A stretch of 64,000 bases of DNA from a virus: positions 1 through 64,000 of the IMG/VR virus record IMGVR_UViG_3300030508_000013; one strand, 5' to 3'. Numbering within the stretch: position 1 is the stretch's first letter; each line of letters opens with the position of its first letter. Shown here piece after piece: positions 8,380-19,600 of the stretch. A program made the translations under genes and the position numbers. The notes under the pieces were generated by a model. That model had not been told where the DNA came from. It made no database searches and worked only from the letters and a program-made list of their open reading frames with translations.

Positions 8380-10023
8380 ATCATCTCTATCTGAAGCTGG
8401 TGAAAGTAAAGCTGTGGTGGATATTAACGCAGTAGCTCCAGTTTCCCCAATCTTGTATCGGCGAGACATTCCACGTAATGAAGTGAACTGTGGGTCAGCT
8501 GATAAGTACGTATTAACCGCTACGTCCTTACTATCCGAAGTAGCTTCAGATATTGTACCCATATCGTTAGCGTGATAGATACGTGCGTTCTTAGTCATAC
8601 TGCGACTATTACGACCACCAGTACCAGCAAATGTTACTGCTTCCATTTCTTTCAGATTCTGAACTGGATTTATATCACTAACTAATGCTACGGATGGATC
8701 TTGCATAATGTTTTTCCATACAGCATAGGGATTCAAATCAATTGGTACTTTTGATTTTCCTATACGACCATTATGTCCACGAATAGCCCTTACAATTTCA
8801 CCATAGACAGCCCCCGCCATACGCTCGTAACCTTTAATACGCATGTACTGCGAATCAAGTTCATCAGGATGTTTATCATTTAACAACATCTGACAGCTAC
8901 GAATTAATAGATCTCTGAAATTTAACGGCTCTTTCATTTCTATTAACAAATCACGTGTAATGGGATCAATATACATCTGGTATAACAAATCAATTTCACG
9001 AACATAACGAGCGCTAGCGCCGTTGTTCTCTAAGACATTTAAATAAATACCACGTTTGTCGAATTCGTGAACACTATACTGACGAATAACTTTATGGTAT
9101 TCATTAAAACCAGCCAGTATCATGGATGCTTCTTTATTGTCTTTTTGGAACACTAAAGTCTCATCACTAAATACAATAGGATATTCATTTGGCATTAAGT
9201 TAACACGAGTCCCCGCAGGTACTCTACGTGGGTTTACTTTCAATAACTTAATTAGTCTATCCAAACCAATTTCATACCCAAGAATAATACCAATTGGAAT
9301 GGTGCGACCTAACACCTTTGCCTCAGCAAAATCAATTGGTTCTTTATCTATATCAAGGCCGAGCAATTCCTCAATCGTGCCGAATGGTTGAAGAATACCG
9401 TCTGCTGTGATGTAGATAAAATCATTCTTATCTAGAACTAATAACGCATCGCTTTCTCGTTGAACGCCATCTGAATTAACAGCGTGCCCAATAATGATTG
9501 ATCCATCTTTTTCATAGATCGCTATTGATTCTCTGCCGTAAAGAGCTTCGCGTCTCGTGTGATCAAACTGTAAAGCAAATGTATACGTGTAGGCTTCATC
9601 GACGCGAATTTGCTGTGGATCAAATGCTACTTTCTGCTTAGGAACAGCATTATTTTGAGACATCACAGACTGATGTTTTATTTCAGCCCATTTACTGATA
9701 TCTTCTTCTGGCTCTTTTTCTTTAAAGGCAATGTTACTTGGCGTTGGTCGTTTTACATCTGGACGTTCGGCTGTTAATGTAAAACCACGGAACCCTAGCG
9801 CTAACGTGCTGTAAAGTTTAGGACAATCAAACAAATTATCAAACACTGTACCAGGGTGCATACTTGTTACTGAGTCATCTGTTGGATCTAGTCCTTTAGC
9901 GACAATCTGATTGCGAAGCCATGTACCAGAGTCATTAACGCGTTTCTCGCTACGACTAACAAACACTGTACCGTAGTAACTAGTAAGCTTTACCGTATCT
10001 GGCGATGTCTTACGAATTGGAAG
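8380..10023 (-). CDS. Virion RNA polymerase beta subunit, exon 2
   Basis: Exon 2 encodes residues 603-1150 of beta. It starts LPIRKTSPDTVKLTSYYGTV, continuing KQRGD from exon 1. The apparent open frame extends upstream to an ATG at 10140, but those 39 codons are the 3' end of intron 3 and include its S element, so they are not part of the protein. The conserved beta core follows: GRNSRSMTKNARIYHANDMG...SEATSDSKDVAVNTYLS (about 1065-1110). This corresponds to E. coli [21 protein letters not shown]. The exon ends LLSPASDRDD. Four in-frame exons give a 1525-aa beta, equal to phiKZ gp178 plus most of its C-terminal partner. Confidence 0.85.
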
Positions 10024-11344
10024 CATTCCAATTAAATGGACCATATCATCATCCTCAACATTACTTGTTAGGATGCCTACCATTTCGGGACTATTAATCC
10101 CTACTCTACTTGCTTTAATTACTAAATTAATAGCAACCATCTGATTTTACACAGATGTTATTATGCGATGATTTGCAATAGCTTTCGATGGCCTCTGAAC
10201 ACACTCCGTATATTAAAATAAATACTTAGGAGCTTCGTTGCGGATTATGTCTTTTAATAACGTTTTTACTATTCTCAACACTTCCATTACTGGGTTGAGT
10301 ATTACAGTGTGTTTCCACCTGTAAGTAGTAGTTATTAAAATTATAGACGTTTTCCCGCAGTTAGATAGGTTTTGTTGTACCGTATTACTACGATACGGGG
10401 ACCGGTAAATGAACGTACAAAAATAAATTAAATTTAGAATAAGACGTGGAAATTATTAATATTTTTTTCCAGTTCTTTTACAATGTCTTTAACGAGGACA
10501 CCACTTGGGAGCTTAAACGTATCGTAAACTTCAAGGGCATTTCTAAAGACTTGTAATTTTCCATCAACAACAAACCAATAACGATAAATTTGTTTAAGTC
10601 TCATTACCAGTTCTTTTTCTACAGAATCACTTTTGAGATGTAGATAAGTTAAAACGATTAAATACTCTTTTCGAGCTTTAATAAAAAGCTTTTTTAATTC
10701 ATCGTTTTCTTTTGTTCTCAAATAAACTTCTTCGCCACCAAAAATATCGATAGGCCTATAATGTTGCAAACCATTAAATTCGATATGAATGTTTAACTTA
10801 GGTAAAAAGAAATCACTTCTTAGGAGAGATGGTGATAATCTAAATTCTCTAATATGTTCAATATTAAAGTTTTTTAAACATAACTCGACAGCTTTCTCAC
10901 CTTTTGATTCCATACAAATACGACAACCGGCTTTATTCGAAAGATGACCGTTTGGTTTCTGCCAAAACGATCCATGCGTAGGACAAATTATTTCTACATG
11001 TTCTTTATTGCCGTTATACTTAACCTTACTATAATCGTATTTATTACCATGAATTAACTTAGCGTCTTTTATAAATTCTTCTGTAGTTTTCTTATGTTCT
11101 TCTATAAAACATTTTTTACACCCACACCCAGCTAAATGTGAACACGCTTTCTGATAAAATAACCCGTGTCTTAGACACGTAATAGTTAACTTATCATGAG
11201 CTAGAAATATTTCTGGTAGAAGATCATAGTTGTTTGTTTATAAAACGGATGGTCTTTTATTTCTTAATTTATTTAAAAATGTTTCTTTGTTCATTGTAGC
11301 CTTTTTATCATACAGTAATAAAACCTATATAACAATGGCTTTCA
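10024..11344 (-). ncRNA. Group I intron 3 in the beta gene (1321 nt, carries a broken endonuclease ORF)
   Basis: Exon 1 ends CGTGGGGAT at 11345. The intron starts TGAAAGCC and ends TTGGAATG at 10024, and joining gives ...KQRGD-LPIRK... in frame. R element GTTCAGAGGCCATCG lies at about 10186-10201 and S element GATGATATGGTCC at about 10038-10050. GGCCATC pairs with GATATGGTCC to make P7. This core differs from introns 1, 2 and 4 (GTTCAGAGG rather than TCAACGA), so it belongs to another intron lineage. The S element is hidden inside the apparent open frame running to 10140. Confidence 0.8.
10434..11294 (-). pseudogene. Intron-encoded endonuclease of the Vsr-like/DUF723 type, interrupted by an in-frame stop
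   Basis: From an ATG at 11294 (MNKETFLNKLRNKR...) the frame is open to 10434 except for a single TAA at 11238-11240 (codon 19). Downstream of the stop it reads through zinc-ribbon repeats of the DUF723 type, with DAKLIHGNKYDYSKVKY, CPTHGSFWQKPNGHL and CRIC. It continues into a nuclease domain with RSDFFLPKLNIHIEFNGLQHY, the very-short-patch-repair-like catalytic strand pair (Asp and Glu). An ATG-initiated product 10434-10913 (159 aa) is still possible, starting at the last zinc ribbon. This is either a decaying gene or one read from an internal or unusual start. Confidence 0.7.
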
Positions 11345-13150
11345 ATCCCCACGTTGTTTACGTAAAGAGTACTTGATACCATTCACCGAATAAGTACCGT
11401 CTTCTTTTATTACGGGTAACTTAAACTCCATCGTAGATGTTGTCCCGTCTACCGGAGTAATTCTAACCTTATGTTTGTCATACGAACCTAAAACACTATC
11501 TTCACGTTCTACCTCATAGCCCGTTACTGCGATCCCGGCCTTCTGAACATTCATCACCATACCAGCCACATCTCGAGGCATGATATCAGTAACGTAGAGA
11601 CGATCAAAATCATGTAAACTCGATTTCAACATACTCTTATCATGGATAGTTTGTTTGTCGGCAATCGTAGTTACTGATTCGATAGCTAGTTGTTTTGGCT
11701 TAATATCAATAAACTTATCTAACGTCGTCTTGCCATCTGGCGAAACGATTGTTCTATAAGACTTTGATAACGTTTCATAACGTCGATACTCTGCAGCTGA
11801 TAAACGACCAATATCTGCTAAACGATCACACACCTTCATTACACCATCTTCTAGTGTTACAGGTTCATCAATAATGATATCTTCATGATGGCTCGTTGTG
11901 CTGTCGTTATGCGATCCGACATGTGCTCTAGAAATAGCTTCTAGTTCTGCTAAGTCCTCATCTAACCGAGCATCTAATTCTGCACTATGCGTTATATCGG
12001 CACCAGTATCGTCAGCGTGATCAGAATGTAGTGGATCGTAAGTTACTTCACTAGGTGGCGGGTTCTCTGTTTGCTTCAATTCTACAGCACCTGTAGCGCT
12101 GTTAATAACAGGTAATGATGTTGCTTGTGTAATAACAGGCGAAGCATTAGGGGCTGTTTGTACAGATACGCTATTATCGGAAGAATCAGTAGCGGTAACC
12201 GTAATATCAGATTTAATATCAACAGGAGTATTTTCTTTATCCCGCTGAACTTCATCTGTAACATCCGGCGAAGCAACAGTGCGCGCGTGAAACAAAGCCA
12301 TCATCAAACGTAAGAAACGTTTCTGAATTTGAGACGGCGTTAAGCCCTTTATATTTGCTTCTGGATCTTCTTCCAATTCTTCTTCAGTAGCAATGCGCCA
12401 TGAATTTAATTTACCCAGGTTAATGGCAAACCAGCGATTAGATTCAATAAATATTAAATTAACCTTATTCATTTCACCATCAGGCACGTGTGATAAAACA
12501 GAAGTTTTTCTATTATCACCTAACCATTTATAAATCTCTAAAATCATTAAGCTATCAGGATTATTAAAGATCTTTACGACATGTTGCGATATACCAGATG
12601 ATCCTAACCGAAGATCTGGTAAACTAGGTAATACAGTAGGCAATCTACAAGTAATGAAATTTTCTCTATCAGAAGTCGCCGTTACTACCGCTATATTTTT
12701 CCACACAGCTGATTGTGTATTCCACCATTTATAATACTCACTATAAAACGAACGTGGGTAACGATACATTTCTTGAAGAAATCCGTAATTATAAATAACT
12801 AGTGTATTCGGATCACGAGTGCTTATTTCAAGTGTTTTCATAAAACGAAAACGACGATTTTTACTATGGAAATGTCTTATTAGCCCCATTGGATTAATAG
12901 CGTGCCTTCTTGGCATTCCCTTCTCATCTCCTAATTCAGTAATATGACCAACGTTAATTGGTTTTGAAATATTACGAAACAAGAAGTCGTCAGGATCGGG
13001 GCCCATCACTATTGGGCTAGTTGATACATAGTGTAAAATAGATCTCTTTGGTAAATCTAACAGATCCATTTTTGGACATGGTGGATTCATCAAGTGCTCT
13101 GCTATTCTTACGCCATATTTTCTATACCAAATGTCATAAAAAAGATTCAT
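11345..13150 (-). CDS. Virion RNA polymerase beta subunit, exon 1 (phiKZ gp178-like N-terminus)
   Basis: Exon 1 encodes residues 1-602. The ATG is 5 nt after the stop of the spliced beta' gene, so the two are cotranscribed. The exon's end, EDGTYSVNGIKYSLRKQRGD, corresponds to E. coli beta NGTERVIVSQLHRSPG, the end of the N-terminal lobe. Residues about 287-433 are a low-complexity, acidic, Ser/Thr/Asp-rich insertion (TVTATDSSDNSVSVQTAP, HSDHADDTGAD, SHNDSTTSHHED) not expected in a polymerase core. In phiKZ-type phages this enzyme is packaged in the virion and transcribes early genes after injection. A TGA follows immediately after the splice point (11342). Confidence 0.85.
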
Positions 13151-13155
13151 TTTAA

Positions 13156-13324
13156 TTATCCATCTGTTAGATTATAAAGAACAAAAGCAACTGTTGCTAC
13201 GTCTATGCTGGAAGTAAACCTACCATCTGTTCCAACATAAGCTCTCTTTTTAGTAAGGTACTCGTCTACTTCTTTAACTGCTTCGTCAGAGTACGTTGCG
13301 TTACTGCTGACAGTATCGCCATCA
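13156..13324 (-). CDS. Virion RNA polymerase beta' N-terminal subunit, exon 2
   Basis: This short exon encodes the last 55 residues of the 541-aa beta' fragment. It supplies the second half of the catalytic motif, (F)DGDTVSSNATYSDEA, and ends LYNLTDG before TAA at 13156. It has no start codon of its own and is only meaningful after removal of the intron 13325-15113. After joining, the active-site motif reads GADFDGDTVS (Asp485, Asp487, Asp489), the three aspartates that hold the catalytic magnesium in all multisubunit RNA polymerases. Confidence 0.85.
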
Positions 13325-15113
13325 CTTACATATTACTTATATTCATAGTAATATGTTACTTTACATCACTGTAAAGAATAGACTATATCTTTATCTTTTA
13401 CTTTCATTGTAAGAAAGCAGTCAGATATCTCCCGTTTCGACGGATCTCCCGATCGGTCTACTTCCTTGCGGAATAGTCGTTGAGCCTTATCCATGCCCTT
13501 GTGAGGTTTAGGATCTTGGTTGCTATAGGGATTCTTAGAATCCACGGTTGCCTCACAGTTTATTAATAAAACAATATTAATAAAAGCAGTACTGAACGCG
13601 ATTAACTTTCAGTATAATGTAATATTCTTAAGCATTCACGCTCTGGTTTTCACCACACGTTGTAGCTATTACACTTTAGAGGGTTTCCAGCAATTAAAGA
13701 GATTTATTTTCATAGGCATTTCGGCCTAAGGACTCTGATTGATATTAAATTCTTTTTACTAAATATTGGTTTTTTATAAGTGACTTATTACTAATAGCGT
13801 GCATAATCATTCCATTTCCTCTATTAAGAAAAACAGATGCTTTTGCATAACTTGTAAATAATTGTTCAGTATTTGTTTTTGTATCAGTGACTATTACACC
13901 AGTTGTTTTTCCAACCGGATTAGCTAAGTATACAGTTATTTCATTTTCTGTATACACAGGCCATGGCGTTTCATCATTTTCCATTTTAAAATCATAACCT
14001 TTTAATGGTCGGTGATTTCTTTCATCTTTTAAATAAGAATGTATAGTCATAACTGCGCAGTTTGTTGCTCTGCTGCAATCAGCCACACTGGAATATGTAT
14101 TTATAACGCCAGTTACAATATTGCGTGTTTTAACTGAAGTAGGTACTCCAATATGAAGTTTACGATCAATTGTTTTTTCTTGGTCAGTAACTTCTCGCCA
14201 CGACGTCGCGTCTGTTTTAAGTTTGAATTGTAAAAATCCAGGATACACTGGTTGATTTTTAGCTTTTACACGATACTTAATTGTATCTTTGTTTAAGTTT
14301 AAATAATCTGCGCAGTCTACGTATCCTCTAAATTCTTTTACTTCACCAGTAACAACATTACGCATTAGAACTGTGGAGTCTATATTTTGTAGACCATTTT
14401 TCCATGCGTGAATGTTATTGTCTTTTCTTGTGGACCATTCTAAATTTTCTAATCTATCATCACCGGGTATTCCGTTAATGTGGTTTGTTACAAGTGAATC
14501 AACATTAACGGTGTAAGGAAGCCATGCAAGACAAATTAATCTATGTCTTCCTATTGATGTATCGTTACCAACATCTGGAGTGATTTTATATCTAGCATAC
14601 CCTGTATCGAAAAAATATTTCAATACTCTACCACTGGTCGCGTTAATAAGATTGCCAAATTTATTAATAGCGTAATTACTAAAGCCTGGTATGTATGCGT
14701 AATCTGAAAATTTATAATGAAGCATTCCGCCTTCTGGGAATTTCCACACTAGGTTACTTGGGTGACAGTTCTTTTTATTACCATCGACAAACATTACATC
14801 TATTCGGTGCCAGTGATGAAAAGGAACTGCAATTCTTTTAAAAGTTAATGCAACTAATACTGCAACTTTATAGTTTTGATACCCGTTCCACAAACACGCA
14901 TAAACTAATAAATTTCCATCAGCATCTACGGTGTGGGGAATAATACTGTTGTCACTTCCTTTTACCTCTCCCTGGTAATTAATGGAGTAAGCATTACTGG
15001 TAATAGGAATTCTAAAAAAACCTTCTACTTCGATATATTTTTCGAACATGTTATTTACTTATGTTGTATCTACATAGTATACATATTAGAAAAGAATTTA
15101 ATAATTTTACTTA
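13325..15113 (-). ncRNA. Group I intron 4, inside the beta' DFDGD codons (1789 nt, carries an HNH ORF)
   Basis: Exon 1 ends GAGCTGACTT, the intron begins TAAGTAAAAT and ends TATGTAAG at 13325, and exon 2 begins TGATGGCGAT. The join restores GAC TTT GAT GGC GAT (DFDGD). The expected T at the 5' exon end and G at the intron end are both present. R element GGCTCAACGACTATTCCG lies at about 13471-13488 and S element AAAGATATAGTC at about 13381-13392, forming P7. HNH ORF 13745-15049 fills the 5' part. Without splicing, beta' stops at 15107 with the motif cut off after Phe. Confidence 0.88.
13745..15049 (-). CDS. Intron-encoded HNH homing endonuclease with a duplicated, degenerate first module
   Basis: A 434-aa product. 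Residues about 135-225 form a normal NUMOD4-HNH unit: YIPGFSNYAINKFGNLIN, GRHRLICLAWLP, LVTNHINGIPGDDRLENLEW. NUMOD1-type repeats follow (FRGYVDCADYLNLNKDTIKYRV, then two weaker copies). The first about 115 residues repeat the same plan (FFRIPITSNAYSINYQGEV, then HRIDVMFVDGNKKNCHPSNLVW), but the leading GRHR and NH motifs are changed. This first nuclease is probably inactive. It lies inside intron 4 and should target the conserved DFDGD coding sequence. NUMOD and HNH assignments are by eye. Confidence 0.88.
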   Translation of the reverse strand: MFEKYIEVEGFFRIPITSNAYSINYQGEVKGSDNSIIPHTVDADGNLLVYACLWNGYQNYKVAVLVALTFKRIAVPFHHWHRIDVMFVDGNKKNCHPSNLVWKFPEGGMLHYKFSDYAYIPGFSNYAINKFGNLINATSGRVLKYFFDTGYARYKITPDVGNDTSIGRHRLICLAWLPYTVNVDSLVTNHINGIPGDDRLENLEWSTRKDNNIHAWKNGLQNIDSTVLMRNVVTGEVKEFRGYVDCADYLNLNKDTIKYRVKAKNQPVYPGFLQFKLKTDATSWREVTDQEKTIDRKLHIGVPTSVKTRNIVTGVINTYSSVADCSRATNCAVMTIHSYLKDERNHRPLKGYDFKMENDETPWPVYTENEITVYLANPVGKTTGVIVTDTKTNTEQLFTSYAKASVFLNRGNGMIMHAISNKSLIKNQYLVKRI

Positions 15114-16570
15114 AAGTCAGCTCCTAGTCGTGATAATTTAGCACTGTGTGGAATTGTACTATTTACAAACGCACCATCTTTAATAGGGAACTCATAAGCA
15201 GTGTGTTCAGCATCCATTGGTTCCCACTGATCATTCAGTTCTGACCGTACTTCTGATACTGTTGTTGTCTTTACAAAAGCTTTGCTAGGGTAAATACTAC
15301 CAACACCAGTAACAGGATAACGTGTAATGAATATTGGAAATTTATTCAACTCAGTATAACAAGATAAATAAAGTAGTTCACAGAACGTCAATGGATGTAC
15401 ATCATCTTTATTTCTTTCCAATGGCAATTCGTCTATATCTTGAATTAGCTTGAAAGTGTTATCGGGTCCTTTATAAATAAGACCAAGATAGTGCCCTTCG
15501 ATAATAATTGGTTTATGCCTGATAGCTTCTTCTGAGAAACTTGTAAGGACTTTTTCTATTCCTTCATCTGTCATCCATTTATCGAAGTATTGTGGTTTTA
15601 AAGCTACTTCCTCACAATGTAAAGTATTAACATTGACCAGCTTAGCTGGCGCTCCTACTTCTGTGAATACTTTAGATAAGAACCCATGTCGAATATGATA
15701 TCGTGCTACAGGCATAATAGATTTTAATAACTGATACAACCCAACGATTGTGTTATTAAAACCTACAGTACCTGGCGCGCCTAAATAAGATACACTGGTA
15801 TCCATTCCTGTAATGACATTACGTGTACCGTTCATCAAACCACGGGTTGCCCATTTACCTAGTAAGAGTTTATTCTTACCTTCTAACATGGCTTTGATAG
15901 TATTGTAAATTTCGTTAAAAGTTAGTTGTAAGTTATACCGTGCTCTGTCTAGCATTTCGGCATTGGTCTTTACAGCACTTTCAGAAATTGTATTTGCTAT
16001 TGTTAGTAGCTGTCGGTAAAGTTTATTGATTTCATCTTCACGTGGGCGGCCATCTGGGCCTATTTCTACATCTCGATAACCAGCAGGCATAACCAGTACT
16101 TTTGGCGTTAAAGCAACTTTCTTATATTTATTTATCATGAGAATGCTTTGTTCGCGTAACGGACTGCCGGTTTGCTCAAACTCTATATTTTCCCAATGTT
16201 CAAGGAAGAAATTGAATCCTGTTTTACCAACTAGATTATTAGATCTTTCAAAATTCTTTAGTTCTTCATTCCAGGTAACATACTCTGTACCGTTAATAAT
16301 ACCACCATACAAGCGTTTAAGCTTAACAACTGCTTCGTAGATTATTGGATGAAAAATAGGTATCTTAATATCGATAAAAGAGAAACGAAATAACCGTCTG
16401 TCATCTCCTTCTTTACCAAAAATAAGTGTAGAAAACAAACCATCTGGGTTGAATAAATTACTAGAGCCATCAAAGATATCTAGCTTAGTAACAGGTCGCA
16501 TATTTTGGAGTTTATTGGGTGTAAGCTCCAAAAGAGTTATGTTAAAAGGTATATCAGAACGTTGTGCCAT
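15114..16570 (-). CDS. Virion RNA polymerase beta' N-terminal subunit, exon 1 (phiKZ gp180-like)
   Basis: This encodes residues 1-485 plus two bases of codon 486. The N-terminus has NPDGLFSTLIFGKEGDD (about 41-57), the equivalent of the conserved beta' start RDGLFCARIFGP. Close to the splice site, RYPVTGVGSIYPSKAF and HSAKLSRLGAD precede the catalytic DFDGD completed by exon 2. The whole protein is 541 aa and ends about 50 residues after DFDGD. The C-terminal part of beta' must be another gene (as phiKZ gp80), not found in this window. It is transcribed divergently from the giant tail gene at 16654. Confidence 0.88.
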
Positions 16571-16653
16571 TAGGCTTCCTTTCTGTAATTAAAACAGATT
16601 ACGCTAAAAGTATGAATAGTGACACTTAAAGCTTAACTCATTTGAGGTAATAC
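16571..16653. promoter_or_regulatory. Divergent promoter region between beta' and the giant tail gene
   Basis: This 83-nt gap separates two divergent starts, so promoters for both directions must lie in or near it. AAAGTATGAATAG at about 16606-16618 resembles a similar AAGTATGATCAC word upstream of the plus-strand start at 30193, and phiKZ late promoters are known to carry a TATG core. This is suggestive only. A TGAGGTAA Shine-Dalgarno precedes the ATG at 16654. Confidence 0.35.
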
Positions 16654-19600
16654 ATGGCTAATAAAACAAAGTTCGAATTAGACCAATTTGGATTCGATTC
16701 ATCGTTAGATATTTCTAATCTTGATTTTAGCAAAGCACCTAAGATTAAAAATGATCGATCGCCAACAACACATACTGCTATAGGAGTTGCGAAAGGTATA
16801 AAAAAGTCCGTTATTACTTCGGCTTTTATTACCAATGCAATTAAAGCTGCTCTTCCAAAAGGATATGGTACGGCAGCAGATTTTGTTGGAAAGTCCACAA
16901 GTGGCATTAAGAATCTATACAATGATACTGCTCGGGATATTAAACCACTAATTAACGATATAAAACGGACAACAGATAAAGTTGTCACGGCAGCAGATTC
17001 GGCAATTCCAAAAAACATTGCTGAGAAAATAAAGAAATGGACAAAGATTGAACAGAGCGCGTATCGCAGTATGTCGCCGGAAGAACAACGCGATGCAGCT
17101 TTGCGCATGCAGCTAGGTGAGATTTTTAACTTACAAACGCAAACAACATTAAAACAATCTGCCAGAGATACAGCTAGAGAAAACATTAAAACTGGACTAG
17201 AACATAGTAGACATAAAGATCAAATGTCGCAGCTGGACGCTATGCGGATTAGTCTTCAGCAGATAGCAAATTATCAGCAAAAAATAGATTCTGGTTTTCA
17301 GCGTAAATCTTTGGAACTACAGTTCCGCCATTACTACGTTGCAAAAGACACGTTAGAAGAAATGCGTGTTTTTAATACAAACGCAATGCTTCAGTATCAG
17401 ACTATTGCAAAGAATACAGGCTTACCTGATTTTGTAAAGTTAAAGACATCTGAACGCCTTAAAGAAGTTTTACGCAATAACTTTATTAACGCCGCTAGCG
17501 CTAAGATTGATGCAAAACGTAAAGCATTTTTTAAAGACTTTACTGATAGTTTATTACGCCAAGCTAAAGGTAAGCTATCGGGCTTTAGCAACGGCGCTAG
17601 AGAAGGTATGGGATATGCTGATCACTTAGATCAAGCTGGTGGTATGGCGAGTATGGCAGATAACCCGCATGAAGAACGTGGTGATATGGCAGGGACGTTT
17701 TTCGGAAGTTTATTATCTGGTTCACTAGGTACTTTTCTAGGTAAGAAAGCAAAACCACTAATAAATAAATATACTAAGGGGAAAGTTGGTAACAGCATTC
17801 ATCGTGTTGGTCATAAGTTACAGTATTTTCACGACGATGCGCAACAAGCCGCATTAGAAACAGCAAATAATTGGGACCCAAAGAAACATGGTAAAGTTCT
17901 AAATGCTGTTGCTAAGTTTCTTGGGGATGCTGTTAAGAACACAACTATTTCATCTACGGGTTTAAAGAGCGATAATCTTAAAGACATGCAACAACCTGCT
18001 CCGTTTAGTAGGCAGATAGCAAAATCTATTACTGAAATTATCCCTGGTTATTTAGCACGCATGTTACGTGAAATGCAGATGACGCGTACAGGCAAACCAT
18101 CTGAGCTTACGCATTATGATTTCACACGAAATAAATTTGTTGGGGAAACAACGCTTAGAAGAACTATTCATGAAAGCATTGTTAACAAGACCGCTGTTAA
18201 GGACATCAGAGCTAGCGCTGATAGAATAATTGATACTGTTGACAAGAATAAAAAATTATCACCAGAAGCACGTAAGCATATTGGTGAACAATTAGTTCGT
18301 AACAATATCATTAAGAATATATCGGGCACAAAACGTAATTTAACTGATGCTAAACATTTTCAAGGTAAAGCAGAGCCACATGCAGCTGCGTGGATTTCTG
18401 CTTATAACGAATATCTCGGTAACGATGAAGCTGGTCATAAAGAGAATCATGTTCGTGAAATGTTTAGAGATGTCGGGCAACACATGGAAGATGTTCGTTC
18501 CACTGTTGAGGACTATGATACAGCTGGTTACGGTTCGCATCTTAGTAAAATGGGATTTACTAAGACCGGTGAAGACACAATCAGTGTTGCTACTCTTACG
18601 AAGAAAGAACGCGATCTTTTAATTAAGCTTGGTATTCTTTATAAGGATAGAAACTACATTAATGTTAGCGCTATTAATAGTGGTAATATTAAGTTGATTG
18701 AATCAATGGGTTTAAAAATACCTAGTGGCAACTATGTTAATTTGCAGGGAATTAGCGAGATGTACGCTAGTGGGTCTGGCGCAGATGAAGGTGATAGTGG
18801 TCCAGGTAGACGTCGTAGACGTTCTAGGGTTCCGTTTGGCCCTCGTAAACCACAAGGTCCTAGTGCTGGTTTACACGCTCCATCTTCTCATGCCGATCAG
18901 CAGTTTCAGCATAATACGCAACAACGCAATATGCAATCGAAATTCGATCATGAAACTCGAGAAGCTATGCGTCATCAAGGTAAACCGTTTGCACACCAGA
19001 CTGGTAACAATCCGCTAAATAGTCCGGTTTATGAACATCATTTAAAGTTAGCAAAGGAACGTGCTAAGCAAATATCGAAAGAAAACGCGCAAGGACATTC
19101 TAACGCATCAAGGTTTGAAGCTTTCAAGAACTTTGGTAAGCGTAAGATGGCTGATTTGCATTCTTTTGCGGAACATCACCAAATTAATAATCGTGCACAC
19201 GCCGCTGTTGGTGGGGTAAGGAATACCCTTGAAGACATGCTTCATTTTGGAACGCATAAGGCATCAGAAGCTAAGACGATGTTTCACGGTGCTGTACATG
19301 AGGCACATGCTAAAGCAACAGCTTTTAAGGACTCAGTTAAAGAAGCAGATTTAAAGAATAAAGCTGCATCTCATACTGGCATGGCTAAAAATACTGCTTC
19401 AGGGTTGTTTGAAGCGGCGCATGATAAAGCGGTTGGTTGGAAAGACAGAATCAAAGCTAAAGCAAAAGAAACAGTAACCGCAACGAAACACGCTGTTGAA
19501 GAATTAAGTAAGCACGGTATGTTCAAAAAACATATTGGGATGGCAGATTTAATTCCTGGTAAGAAAGGTAAGCCAGTATCTGCTTTAGCGTCAATCGATG

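Noticed and set aside
10024-10140. N-terminal extension of beta exon 2 (39 codons from an ATG at 10140)
   Set aside because: These codons overlap the S element and 3' end of group I intron 3; the conserved polymerase sequence starts at LPIRK, exactly at the predicted 3' splice site.
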